A stretch of DNA of 64,000 bases, taken from the NCBI GenBank assembly GCA_965644295.1, contig CBFFRP010000238.1, positions 62,001 to 126,000 on the forward strand, read 5' to 3'. Under the pieces are notes generated by a model that was not told the DNA's origin, made no database searches, and worked only from the letters and a program-made list of their open reading frames with translations. Positions within the stretch are counted from its first letter, which is position 1, and each line of letters begins with the position of its first letter. The translations under genes were made by a program, and so were the position numbers. This document shows, in pieces, positions 13,514 through 24,756 of the stretch. This DNA comes from Paraphysomonas bandaiensis. Taxonomy: Eukaryota > Chrysophyceae.

Positions 13514-14267
13514 TCAGTTGTTACCAATTGAAACGAGTTTAGAAAGTGATGATATTCTATGCCAAGGAGTCTTCTCAGTACTATCATGTGCTCCTTGAGT
13601 TAGGCTAGTAACATGCACCATAACCTTCACAAACGGGTTCATAGCTTCGCATATCACTTTCTCTCCTGTAATGGTACATCCAATTTCAGACAACACTGAT
13701 TATAATTTAGGATGTGTGTCGCTTACCATCAATATGGAGGTGGGGTTGTAGCTGCCGAGCCATGGCTTTCTTTCCAATTTCGGTGGAGTAAAACAAAAAC
13801 CTCTGTCATGTCGTCAAAAATTAAGCGACTTTATCATATTCATAACATACATGGCTAGGAATAGTTATGTTTGACTTGATCAGGTTTTCAGAGATTCGTT
13901 TCCTAGCTTGCTCCTCTTCTTGGTCCGAATGGGCCTCCAGCAGTAGATACACATCAGAGCATTCGCAGATTGATGACAAAATTTGTACATCGGACTCATC
14001 AAAAGGCTCCTCACTGGGAAATATCTGAGAATATTATCACTCTCGTGTGGTTATACGAGCATAATTAGAACATACACTGTCTAAAGCTATCGTCGTCTTA
14101 CGGTTATCAGGTGGAAATTTGACAGCATTTTGTACTATACTTGCACCAGGAGATAATTCCTTCTGTACAGGTTCTTTTGGACTTTCAGTCAATGGTCTCC
14201 TCGCGGGAACAAGTACCTTATATACAATATACAACACCGCTAGACACACAAGTATAAAAGGAATCAT
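13514..14267 (-). CDS. PEX22: PEX22-like peroxisomal membrane protein
   Basis: Four exons (14267-14076, 14024-13851, 13802-13727, 13695-13514) give 207 aa. Introns are 51, 48 and 31 nt. The N-terminus is a single membrane helix (IPFILVCLAVLYIVYKVLV) followed by a linker. The rest reads as the Pex22 alpha/beta fold: a strand DVYLLLEAHSDQEEEQARK, then RFLFYSTEIGKKAMARQLQP followed by HLHID, closely matching the conserved RFLF/KVLFC-type strand and RQL-P--HID loop of plant and fungal PEX22. A final strand is NPFVKVMVHV. PEX22 anchors the ubiquitin-conjugating enzyme PEX4 at the peroxisome for receptor recycling. The assignment rests on remembered family patterns; the family diverges strongly, so a related HAD-like fold protein is possible. 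The third intron, at 31 nt, is among the shortest in the window. Confidence 0.65.
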
Positions 14268-14970
14268 ATACTATCAATAATAAAACTATTCACTCCTAAT
14301 TTAATTTAATAATGATTACAGTTTTTTTCAAAGGTGTCAATATTACTGTTGACACTCACGTTATTAAGATATATGACTCGTATTGGTTGCCGTGGCGATT
14401 GTATATGTATATATATGAGATGAGAGGCACAGTCTACACATACATGTATACGACAGCATACAGCAGTCTCATAGAGTGTGTAATACAGTATACTACAGTA
14501 CAGTGTTCTGTAAGTATATCTGTGTTATGTATTTTTAGTAATACAGTATTTTATAGTAGCAATACGTGTCACTGTATGGTTGTTCTCATAGTATGGTATA
14601 TACAGATATACCGTATGGACTATACAGCAGCCGTATACAGCTACAAGCCTGTGTATAATCCATCTATTCCATCATATCACTCTATTATACTATAGAACAC
14701 ACCATACTAAGTCTCATATCCATCTCTAAGCTACACTATTGACACTTTATCTCATCTGAAATCATTCTCTCTATTTCTTCATGATTACTTCTTAAATCAT
14801 CGCTTCATTGGGCCATTATATGACATGATATACAATATTATATAAGAACTTGTCAATATTCAGCCCATATCTATATACACCCCATATTAACACTCACTAT
14901 AAAGATAATCCTCATTAATATTTCACAGTATATCAATTGTAGGGATACTGTATTTAAAAAAAAAATAATT
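14268..14970. promoter_or_regulatory. Divergent promoter region, PEX22-like / TAPT1
   Basis: 703 bp between two start codons. Two TACAGCAG copies (14459-14466 and 14623-14630) lie in a stretch rich in TATGTATA/TACAT words. An A-run sits directly before the TAPT1 start codon. Confidence 0.55.
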
Positions 14971-17001
14971 ATGGAAACTATAAAAAAATCAATGAAGAAA
15001 ACTTTTATTGATGTTGAGAAAAAGAGCAAACAGAGTAATAAAGAAAATAATTTCCCAGATTTTTCTCATGCTGCTCAATCTTTTCGTGATATTCCACAAA
15101 GTGATTTTCTTAATACACCGATAGCTGCTGTATCTGTGGTTGATAAAGGATCTGCATATGATGATTCGGTGATAAGAAGGGTATCTATGGGAGGCATGGC
15201 AAGCCTTGATGTCAGTGCATCTACACGTACAACACCACGACGACCATCAGACTCTAAATATTATTTATGTCCATCTAATACATTTGTTGCATCTAATGGG
15301 GAAGTATATCACGTGGATCCGTTTCAGTTACCACCACCTGCAGAGATTGCAAGTCTTTTTAACGAGAAGAATCAACAACGTGTCAATGCGAAGTATATGA
15401 AAGACGACTCCCTCTTATATCGCAGCAATACACTTCCCCCTGCATCCCCTCGTAACGTAAAAGATAATAATGGTTCTCCTAACAAGTACCCATCGTTGCC
15501 CGCGGAGTGGATGACATCTCCAGCTGTATCTGGTCCCGGGACTGGTACTTCAGACACTGAAGACGACAATGGTATGTTTGTATTCAGTAAATTTTCATGG
15601 AAGAAGTTTTTGCTGGCGGAAATTTTGGGTATTGGAGATCCCGGGCACTTGGAGCCCAATGCAGTTGAATACATTGATAATTTTTTGAATGTTCCGTTTC
15701 AACTTGAGAAGTTAATATTTTTTGGTGTGTTCGTGGCGTTGGACTCATTTTTGTATGTTATCACATATCTTCCCGTTCGCTTTATTTTAGCAACTCTGAT
15801 ACTGCTGGACGAGTGTATGCACTGGTTCATAGGGCTACGCCCTCTTGCTTACTTGTCGGGCACAGTATACCATTCTAATGCCGCCCCAACCAGTCCGAAG
15901 CGACGAACATTTGATTTCCCCACAACTCGACAGTATGACCTCATGAGAGGCTTGTTGCTTGTCATCGGGTGCTATGTTCTCCATTTGCTCAATATGTCTC
16001 GTGTATATCACTATATTCGTATGCAAAATACTATCAAGCTGTACGTACTGACTTCAATGATGGAAATTATCGACAAACTACTGTGTAGTTTTGGTATCGA
16101 TGCTCTAGACTCACTTTTTTGGAAAACACGCACGAGGGCAGGGAGCACAGCGATTATATTCTCTTTTTTTGTGACATGCGTTTATGTTGTTATTCACTGT
16201 GGACTGTACTTCACGCACCTGGCTACGCTTACAGTGGCCATCAATAATGTAGATCAATCTCTGACAACTGTCCTTATTTTGAATAATTTTGCCGAAATAA
16301 AGTCATTTGTTCTCAAAAAATTCGACCGAGAAAATCTTTTTCAGCTATCCTGCTCTGATATAACGGAGCGGTTTAAGATGACACTGTTCTACTGCCTAAT
16401 AATCGGGGTCGGAGTTGTTCAGGCGAACAATGTATGGGATGTCATCCCAATGTTTTCGGGTGTACTTGGGGCAATGGTTGCCTGTGAGATGTTTGTGGAC
16501 TGGATTAAGCACGCATTTATTGCCAAGTTCAACAAGATAGATGCCAGTTGTTATAAAGATTATGCTCGTATATTGCGAAGTGATATTCTAAACGGTCACA
16601 AGGATAAGATTACTCTGGATCATTCATACACTATCACCAAGCGACTAGGCATGTCACAAATTCCACTTGGTTGTGTTTTTTTCCGATTTATGTCTATTGC
16701 ATGGTCAGCCACAGGGATTTCCAGACACATTGTTAGATTTACTTCCTTTCAGTTAGTTTCAATTATAGTAGTATTGTGTATGCTTGTGGTTGGTTTCAAG
16801 GTAACACTTGGCATGTGCCTGATTTATTACACCGGACAGAAGAACAACAGAGAAAGACGAGAGGAAATTGAGCGTAAGCGTCGAGATGAATTAGCGTCGG
16901 AGACCTATGCCAAGAAAGTAGATGATGAGAAGAAAAAGTCCATTGATAAATTGAGCAATATCGAGAGGTATACGATGTTGAAGGGGCGAATAGAGGGGTA
17001 G
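14971..17001 (+). CDS. TAPT1: TAPT1-family multi-pass membrane protein
   Basis: Single exon of 676 codons from ATG at 14971; the start is the first in-frame ATG after an A-rich leader. The N-terminal ~200 residues are Ser/Pro-rich and probably disordered. The Tapt1 domain begins near residue 205 with FSWKKFLLAEILG and continues through PFQLEKLIFFGVFVALDSFL, YVITYLPVRFILATLILLDE, RGLLLVIGCYVLHLL, KLYVLTSMMEIIDKLLCSFG and NFAEIKSFVLKKFDRENLFQ, which follow the order of the family. Several membrane helices are evident. The tail is a charged helix (KKNNRERREEIERKRRDELA). TAPT1 proteins act at the ER/centrosome-cilium base in animals, and the yeast homologue Emp65 works in the ER. It shares a divergent promoter with the PEX22-like gene. 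Confidence 0.9.
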   Translation: METIKKSMKKTFIDVEKKSKQSNKENNFPDFSHAAQSFRDIPQSDFLNTPIAAVSVVDKGSAYDDSVIRRVSMGGMASLDVSASTRTTPRRPSDSKYYLCPSNTFVASNGEVYHVDPFQLPPPAEIASLFNEKNQQRVNAKYMKDDSLLYRSNTLPPASPRNVKDNNGSPNKYPSLPAEWMTSPAVSGPGTGTSDTEDDNGMFVFSKFSWKKFLLAEILGIGDPGHLEPNAVEYIDNFLNVPFQLEKLIFFGVFVALDSFLYVITYLPVRFILATLILLDECMHWFIGLRPLAYLSGTVYHSNAAPTSPKRRTFDFPTTRQYDLMRGLLLVIGCYVLHLLNMSRVYHYIRMQNTIKLYVLTSMMEIIDKLLCSFGIDALDSLFWKTRTRAGSTAIIFSFFVTCVYVVIHCGLYFTHLATLTVAINNVDQSLTTVLILNNFAEIKSFVLKKFDRENLFQLSCSDITERFKMTLFYCLIIGVGVVQANNVWDVIPMFSGVLGAMVACEMFVDWIKHAFIAKFNKIDASCYKDYARILRSDILNGHKDKITLDHSYTITKRLGMSQIPLGCVFFRFMSIAWSATGISRHIVRFTSFQLVSIIVVLCMLVVGFKVTLGMCLIYYTGQKNNRERREEIERKRRDELASETYAKKVDDEKKKSIDKLSNIERYTMLKGRIEG

Positions 17002-17607
17002 TGTTGAACATGACGGTGTAGGTAGCTGTCATGGAGGTGATTCGAATTGTGAAATATAACGTATCCGTTGAAAGTTGTAATAATTACATCAGTAATTGAC
17101 ATGAAATGAGTTATGTCTATTTTTAACTTCTGTGTTGCAATTGTTGGAATAGAAATAATATATCTCGTATTTCTGAAATCTATACACTACAATTACTACA
17201 CCACATATTCCAACGCAGTAATAACGGCGTAAGAAGAAATAGCAATGTATCTGCTATACCTTCCACATACAAAAATATCTGCAGCATTCTACATACTACT
17301 TTCTTAATGTAGACCTACGTATTTAGACAAGTATACGCGCAAGATTATCAGAGTGTTTTCTCCGAATTGCACAGCACAAAGTAATTATATTTATAAACAT
17401 AACTCACAAGTTCGTCAACATAGACACCGTATATTCATAGCACTACGCCGACCACTCACCCAACTTATGAACGTCATGCTTCATGTACTTGGAATACTTA
17501 ACACGGCAACATACACTCTGGAACAATATACACGTCATGCTTTAGAAACAAAGACGCATTCAGTATTCCAAATTAGTAACCACAAACTCATTTTACATCT
17601 AATATCT
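17002..17607. other. Convergent intergenic region
   Basis: Spacer between the TAPT1 and CDPK stop codons. AT-rich with no coding or RNA signal that I can support; the open frame at 17353-17625 on the plus strand has no family resemblance and overlaps the CDPK 3' end. Confidence 0.55.
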
Positions 17608-20218
17608 TTATGGTCTCACATCTGACCCTGATTTACTATCTTTCTCCTCACAATTAGGGAGTTTATTGAACTTTCGGGAGGATAATTTCGGCGAGGCAAC
17701 ATCTCGAGGGAGTGCCGTGGTATCAACTGCTTGTTCACACGAACCGTTTTGTGTACGAGGCGAATTTTCTCCTACAGATATGACAATCAAAAACTAGCCA
17801 ATGATTGGGCTGGGTGACTCACGTGTTTTCGCCGATGGAGTCCTCTGTCCGTTCTCTGAGAGTGCGAGTAAAAAATCTATGGTACAAACAATCACGCAAA
17901 TTTCCGTCAAAACATGATATACTGGTAACCTGCATAGGAGACTACTCCAGTGCCGTTTCTGTCAAACATATTGATTGCTCGATGAATCTGCTCTGCAACC
18001 ACTGGATCCAACTCTGATTTAGAAGCAAGGGTAAGCACAACATAATTCGTATTTCACAGTATCTGCAGACCTGGCGGGGATGGGGTAGCAGTCTGTGCCT
18101 TGCTGTAAAGCAATGGGGCAGATTTTGCCGAGAGAATCGGAATTACAGAAGACGACTTTTTGCGTATCTTAATATCGCTATTGGAGTGTTCACTCTCCCC
18201 GCTGGCACCAAACGACAATGCTACGGGCGCGCTTGTCATAGATGACCGACGGGGAGCAGTCATCATCGGCATGATATCTTTTAACATACTCGGTCTAAGA
18301 AATACAGTTTATACAGTGACAGCGACAATAAATATTTCAGATTCGTTACCTTCTCAGGATATTTCCCAGAGACATCGATCGTCCTCGTCCCCCAACACTA
18401 TGGTCGCTTGGATGGGGCCCATCATCCGCACTGTTATCGTCCGATTCTTCATTCGTGGGTACAATCTTTCCGGATTTATTTGACACCGCCGATTGTGGTT
18501 TCGAGGAGGGTGGAGAGGCTGAAGTAACTTTACCCAGCAGATTCTGTGAGGATGTCTGCGACATAATTACTGACCGCTTACGGGCAGCCGAGGTCACACT
18601 TAACACACGTTCCATGTCATTGAATGTAATATACCCTATGTTCAAAGCTTAGATTCCCAGCAATAAAACACATATCACTTGTACCTTTCTGATCTGTATC
18701 AAGAATTTGGAAAGCTGTATTGAGTGCTTGTATATCGAAGTCTCGAGGGTCCAATGTTGCTGCAAGGAATTCTGTAAAGGAAATTTGATTATCCCCATTC
18801 GCATCAACAGCCTTAAATATACAATCAATATCCTCTTCGGATAGCTTCTCAGTATCCCCGGTGTTAAATATATTACATGCCAACATCGCATTCCTGAACT
18901 CCTCTCGCGAAAGGGTCCCGTTCTTGTCCACATCGAAAGACTGAAAAAACGCCCTTCTGTCAGCAGTTTTGGTCTGCGGCATGTTATACGCTACAGCGAG
19001 CATACTCGTCTGATGAAGCACAGAGGCATCACTATGTCTCTTGAGATTCTTGAACGCCGTCTGAACCATGTTCGCATCCCCGGAAGAGTCAGACATGATA
19101 GACGTAGACGAAAACTTGCGCGCTCTGGCAACAGGGTCTGCAGGCTCATCCGTGCTATCAACATCATCAGCATCTCCAGAGTAGACCCCATCGTCATTCT
19201 CCAAAAACCATGGGTGTTCTAAAGCTTCCTGTGCACCCCAACGCTGCTTGTAGTCATGAGTTAGCATCTTTTGCGTAAAGTCCATGGCAGTCGAAGAAAC
19301 TCTCTTCCAGTCCTTGTGGCGGTAGTGATAGCGACCCATTAGAATATTTGCCATCACCGAACACTTCCCATCACTATCTTCTCCAGAAGCAGGATGCAGA
19401 ACTAGGGCTTCAAAAGGCTTCCTACCACTCAGCAAGGTAAAGGCCACCACCCCCGCACTCCATACGTCGCACCGTTCGTCATAGGACTCTCTAAGCACCT
19501 CAGGGGCAGTGGCGTAAAGGGTCCCACACCTGGTCTTCATAGGAGTTGCACCAATAAATCGCGTACCCAAACCGAAGTCAATCAGCTTTATCTGTGCATT
19601 CCACCCCGAATGCTCCCGCATTATATTTTGTAATTTTATATCGCGGTGGCATATTCCCCGGTTGTGCATATGAGCAATAGCGGAAAGGAGCTGTCGAATA
19701 ACAGATTTCGTCGTGGATTCGGGAAGCACTGCAGTGGGGTTGAACTGAATCCGCTCTAGCCAATGTCCTACATGTCCTCCCGTACAAAGTTCCATAACAA
19801 ATCCAACTTCATTAGGTGTATCATATACTGCAAACAGGCGAACAATATTCGGATGATCAATATCTTTCAACAACTTATACTCTCTCTCTATTCTATGCCT
19901 CTTCCCACTCTCTGTATTAACTAATTTAATCGCATATTCTACTTTAGATTCTCTATGAATTCCAGTGACTACTACACCATATGATCCTTTCCCTAATAAT
20001 GAATCCTCTTTAATTAAGTATGTTTCATCGATTGGTGTTGTAAATGTCATTACAAAATTTCCAGTTAGAGTATTGCGATGTTCTAATTTCCATTTTTTAC
20101 GTGATTCTTGAAGTTTATGCCTTTGAATAATTTGTCGATATTTTTTATAAGCAGCATATATAAGTATGATACCACCCACAGCAGAACATACTGCAATAAT
20201 AATGACAATAGAGGCCAT
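17608..20218 (-). CDS. Membrane-anchored calcium-dependent protein kinase (CDPK-like)
   Basis: Six exons (20218-18685, 18635-18350, 18294-18071, 18013-17930, 17876-17823, 17771-17608) give 781 aa; introns are 49-57 nt. Residues 3-24 form a membrane helix, so the kinase is a type III/signal-anchor protein facing the cytosol. The Ser/Thr kinase domain has P-loop GKGSYGVV (about 76), catalytic CHRDIKLQN, DFGLG and the APE motif TAPEVL. EF-hands follow: DVDKNGTLSREE, DANGDNQISFTE, DTDQKGYITFND (split by intron 1) and DRNGTGVVSYAD. About 175 Ser-rich residues separate EF3 from EF4, unlike the usual tight two-lobed calmodulin-like domain. The exon 3 donor (GTCTGC) is weak but its intron is 57 nt and in phase. 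Ca binding would release kinase autoinhibition. CDPKs typically use myristoylation, not a membrane helix. Confidence 0.88.
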
Positions 20219-21000
20219 ATGAATGGATGTAGATGTTTCCTAGTGTGTATTTATATAGTCATGTATGTAAGATAATGAATAATAGAGTGGTTTAGTATAG
20301 AGGATCATTGTAGTGTTAATGTAGGAGAGTGTATCATGTTTAAGTGAATGATGTGAATGTTTCTATAAGGAAGTTAGTAAAATTTGGTTTGATGGTATCT
20401 GCAGATGTTCTAGTTTGCTTCTAAGGGTGTAACATACATACATACATAGTCTCGGTATATACGTAACAGGAGTGTATATACAGTCGTACGAAGCGAATGC
20501 TATTGTGTACCATATGTTCTTGTTAGTATACCATGTATACGACCCACCTACCCATCTACATACATGTACATATATACATACATACCCACCTACCCATCTA
20601 CATGCTGATATGTACATATATGTACATACACCCACCTATGTATATAGGAATTCCTAGATGATATGTATGTACATATACTATGTACTACACACCCATCCAC
20701 CTTCCTGTACCTACCTACCTACTGCTGTACATACATACGTACATATATATACAGTATACTGCTGTACATACATCATTATCGACGTGGACATATATGTACA
20801 TCTTTCTTTCGTTCTCTACACATGTATATAACCATGTCGTAGGTCATAGATTACTCTAATCATTAACAAGATCATAGGTCAGTATCATCTCATTCATCAC
20901 TCCATGTGACTTCATGACCCATGTGCTGATTGACCTCACCTGTAGCTTGCTATAACCAACATGGACATATACATACATACATATACTTATATACATACAC
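20219..21000. promoter_or_regulatory. Divergent promoter region with ACAT-rich minisatellite, CDPK / sulfotransferase
   Basis: 782 bp. From about 20430 to 20770 it is dominated by ACAT/GTAC words and imperfect copies of a CCCACCTACCCATCTACAT unit (near 20543, 20584, 20630). CTGCTGTA occurs at 20722-20729 and 20759-20766. More ACATACAT repeats lie just upstream of the sulfotransferase start. Confidence 0.55.
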
Positions 21001-21933
21001 ATGACTGGATTATACGTATCAATTATAGTTGCTTCTATTGTATCAGTGTTATCTCAACATACATACATCTACTCCTCTAAATGTCTGAAGTTATTACAGA
21101 CTGACATTCAACTCACACAATTTCATCGTGCTAGAAATGAACTTAAACATATTGAATTACAGTGGAAAGATTTGAGTCGATCTCATTTTGTCGGGGGATT
21201 TCAGCGTATTTCTACACGGCCTCCTCACTCTTGTGTCTTCAATATTAGTAATGTTCCTGTATGGTATATTACCGTTTACAAAGGTGGTAATAACAACATA
21301 AGAAGTAATTTGAGGAAAAATATGGAGTCACCTCCTAGGTGGACCGCATTTTGTCCGTACCCAGATAATTCAAGCGTCTCGACTGCAGTTGAAACTATGG
21401 GATTTGTATACCAAACGGCCAAGTCCTTTACATTTGTCAGAGAACCTCTCAGCCATTTCCTCTCTGGTGCTCGGGAGGCCTACTATCGCAAGTTTCACTC
21501 AGCACACTCTGGTCGTGGTGGAATTCCCGTTAATCTTTTAGCAAATGAACACACAGTGAAACGTGTTATCTACGATATACTTAACGGTACAATAATGTCA
21601 TCTTTCTCCTCAGGAGCCATGCATATGTTCCCAATGGCTGCGATACTCTATCGATGGCGCCCAAATTTCATTGGGAGACTTGAAACTATGGAGCATGATT
21701 GGGTTCGGGTGAATGAGCTCTATCATCTCAATATGTCGTTTGATTCTCATGCAAGTGTTCATCAGTCCTCGACTGATGACTATAACTTGGCGAAAATGTT
21801 TTCTGTGGTTTTTGAAAGTAGTGATGGACCTTCCTACATAAGAGCTCTCTGTCATATATTTTTAGTTGACTATGAATGCTTTAATTTTTCTCTCCCTGAT
21901 GTATGTTTGGACATATCATTTTTACCAGTGTAA
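21001..21933 (+). CDS. Golgi-type carbohydrate sulfotransferase
   Basis: 310-aa single-exon protein with an N-terminal hydrophobic signal-anchor (YVSIIVASIVSVLSQ), typical of type II Golgi enzymes that transfer sulfate from PAPS to glycans. The 5'-phosphosulfate loop appears as TVYKGGNNNIRSNL. The 3'-phosphate binding motif is SFTFVREPLSHFLSGAREAY, the strongest signature, and GRLETMEHDW and FLVDYECFNFSLPDVC match the C-terminal part of this family. An alternative 3' end is possible: a GTATGT donor at 21900 spliced to an acceptor near 21985 keeps frame and ends in LLFVRDLYSLIL. I favour the unspliced form because PxxC near the end is conserved in the family. Confidence 0.75.
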   Translation: MTGLYVSIIVASIVSVLSQHTYIYSSKCLKLLQTDIQLTQFHRARNELKHIELQWKDLSRSHFVGGFQRISTRPPHSCVFNISNVPVWYITVYKGGNNNIRSNLRKNMESPPRWTAFCPYPDNSSVSTAVETMGFVYQTAKSFTFVREPLSHFLSGAREAYYRKFHSAHSGRGGIPVNLLANEHTVKRVIYDILNGTIMSSFSSGAMHMFPMAAILYRWRPNFIGRLETMEHDWVRVNELYHLNMSFDSHASVHQSSTDDYNLAKMFSVVFESSDGPSYIRALCHIFLVDYECFNFSLPDVCLDISFLPV

Positions 21934-22333
21934 TGATATGTTAGTGATTAATTACATTCGATTATTTCTTCCTCAGTTGTATAAAACTAAATATACGAGA
22001 AGCTTTTCTCTATTAGAAAAAGAGCGTCTGTTGTTTGTACGAGACTTATACAGCTTGATCCTCTAGTAAGCAAGATCAATACAAAGTGTGTACCAGTGAG
22101 AACACACAACCAGAACAAATCGTTTTACAATAGTATACCCAATCGATAAAATTAATATTAAAACAATGTTATCTTGATCACATGACCTCACGGCAATACA
22201 AAATAATTCAGGTCGTTAGAGCTCAGAATGCTGCGATATCTAATTGATATTAAGTCATTCCAACATACATAAATCTCGCTGTTTAACATGCTATTGTCAA
22301 GTTAACCCAAGCAGAAACTTCTCGACGGCGTCA
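21934..22333. other. Convergent intergenic region
   Basis: Spacer between the sulfotransferase and hydrolase stop codons; the first 130 bp could be a spliced alternative end of the sulfotransferase. Nothing else seen. Confidence 0.5.
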
Positions 22334-24248
22334 CTATGTGTACTTAGTACTGAGTTTATTTCGTAGACCATCGACATACATCCACTCGAGGGCACGTGCT
22401 GGGCTTAACAGCTTACAGTAATGAAACCCCGCAGAACACGGTATCTTCATCGTTTCTCCACAAGGATATGCATTCTCATTCTCACTGCCAAACCACACAC
22501 CCTGAACGGTTACTGTATTTGCTTCATCGTCCCGTTCAAATCTCAGAGGGTCCCATATCCAGCATGGACCAGCTTTGCATGTTCCTAGGTCTTCACCAAC
22601 AGTCAAGGCCTGTCCGTACTTCTCGTAGCGGGTACGAGTAGTGGATGGAAGTGTACTGAGAGCCCAGTCGATAGACGCCTGATTAATTTCAGCACACCTG
22701 TCTCCCGTCCCGCCAGCGGCAGCAGGTTTGTCAGTCTCAGTGAAGGACGCATTTAACACGCCTGCTGCCTCCCAGATAGCTTGTCGGCTTTTAAGCTTGG
22801 TTTTCAGCTCCCGAGCAGCAATAGGCAAGTAGCCCGTGTCGATCCACGGGACACTAAAGTGCAGCCGCCATATATCCACCTCTCCAGAGTTGTCGTAATT
22901 ATGCTGAGTCACGGTAGTGATATTTAACTCACAACCCACTGGAGTAGGACAGATTGGCGGCGTATTTCCGTCACCAGGGTTTGAGCTGTCCTCCCGATTT
23001 TCTCCCCCGTGAATATGTGGGAGGTGGCAGGAGGGATCTTCCTCTGTGACCAAATGAATTGAATCGGTAGCCACTACACTCAATCCTTCAACATCCACTT
23101 CGTCCAAACCTGCCATCACAACTTGTGAATGCTCACCAGTCCATTGAACACCACCTGTGCAGGAGGGTGTGGAAACACATGTTCCATACTGTAGCCCCCC
23201 GTACTCATCCTGTCAAAGCAATGAGCACCACAGAAATAATAACTGAGAAACAAGTTACGCACCTCCGTTTCACAGTAGCAAGGAGGAAGAAACTGTTGAT
23301 AACCCTCCATCAAAAGTGCATCAATCACAGGTTGTGTGAACTCGGTCGACTCCTGTACTCTACTACGCACAGTATTCACATAGTCAATGTTGTCCGGATA
23401 TATCAATGAGTTGAAAAATGCCGCGGCATCTCCAACCACACGCGAGTGCGCTTCTCCCTCCGATATCTCAGCCTGTAGATCGTTGTCTTTCACAAAAGTT
23501 GGAGGCTCCCCCGATGCGAACTGCATGTGGTTCATGCCTACAAACGGGTTGACAAAACCCCTAACAAATACAACGTATAACTAACCTTCAATCATTGTAA
23601 CCGGCATGTAGACAGCAGCTGTTTCGGGATCCTCGGAGAAAGTTATCTGAGTGTAAATGTTTTCGGCAATTCTTGTCATGCGACAGAGTCCGTCGAGCTC
23701 TCCGCCAATAGTTAACGTTGGCACGGGATATGACACCTGTGGACGACCCTCAGCTGTCACACCTGTTTTATATTTACGCGTCAAAAACGATCCCATTAAA
23801 ACCATGCCAGTAGCGGTCGTCGAAACTGTACTATTGACATAGTCCGGCATCATTGCCCCACCTAACGAGTGTCCACCATAGAAGAAGTAATTCGCATTCA
23901 TTCCCTCGGAAATCATCTTTTCATTAATACGATCAATTCCATTCGAAATAGCATTAGGAATTGCTGCGATATTATCAGGACACTGAGGGATACCAACCCA
24001 TAGAGGGAAATCCACAGCTTGTTGTAACTGTCCTAGTATATCAACATATTGTGAGGTCTCAATATCTGCACCTAATAAAACCATATGATATGTATTGATA
24101 TTGTTTGAATGAGTGTACCTTGTGCAAAGAATAAAACAGATGTAGGTCCATTCTTTGTAGATGGGGGCTGTAAGATGATATCATCCCATCCATAGACTAT
24201 ATGAGCTATTGATAGGGATAAATAGATCAATGAGGACTGGAATAACAT
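22334..24248 (-). CDS. Secreted alpha/beta-hydrolase family protein
   Basis: Four exons (24248-24119, 24071-23586, 23537-23263, 23209-22334) give 588 aa; introns of 47, 48 and 53 nt were placed by GT-AG sites and frame. Residues 1-20 are a signal peptide (MLFQSSLIYLSLSIAHIVYG). The strand VLFFAQGADI provides the oxyanion region. The nucleophile elbow is GGHSLGGAM, so Ser is the nucleophile; an acid probably lies in TIGGELDGLCR, and the catalytic His is in GMNHMQFASG, placed across the exon 2/3 junction. The C-terminal ~290 residues are Cys-containing (CVSTPSCTGG; CPTPVGCEL; CKAGPCWIWDP) and consistent with an extracellular, disulfide-bonded protein. Substrate cannot be told. It sits divergently from the O-fucosyltransferase. 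Confidence 0.82.
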
Positions 24249-24756
24249 CACAAGACCTTTGATAGATAGAAAGTGTTATATAATAAAGTAGATTCTATAG
24301 TGTGGTTAGTAGATATATGTGTATATGTGTTGGATGTGGAGATGTATGTAAGTTGGATATGTATGTACTGTATGTATGTACTGTATGATATGATATCGTC
24401 ACTCTCTGTAGTTAGAACACACATACATCCCCTCCCTGCTGTATACTGGTATACGTATACATACATACCATACTCCTGTACTGTGAGAGAGTAAATAACC
24501 TGGTATTTTACATGTGAAAAGCACAGAAAATGTGAAATATAGGAATATTATATACACACCATCAATAAAATCTAGAGAAATACATATAATTCCTACAATA
24601 TTTTCTTATATAATATACAAAAATATGATATTTTTTAATAACAATTTAATTATGGAGGTCATCTTAATATACATACATATATCTACATTCATATGACAAT
24701 TATTTCAAAGCAAAGCTCATTTATTTCTATGTATTCATAGATCATATATAGATATA
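24249..24756. promoter_or_regulatory. Divergent promoter region, hydrolase / O-fucosyltransferase
   Basis: 508 bp between start codons. It contains tandem TATGTATGTACTG words (24355-24395), one CTGCTGTA at 24436-24443, and an AT-rich leader before the fucosyltransferase. Confidence 0.5.

Noticed and set aside
23101-23160. A 27-nt intron GTGAGC to GGCAG in the hydrolase gene
   Set aside because: It breaks frame; the 53-nt intron at 23210-23262 gives one continuous frame instead.
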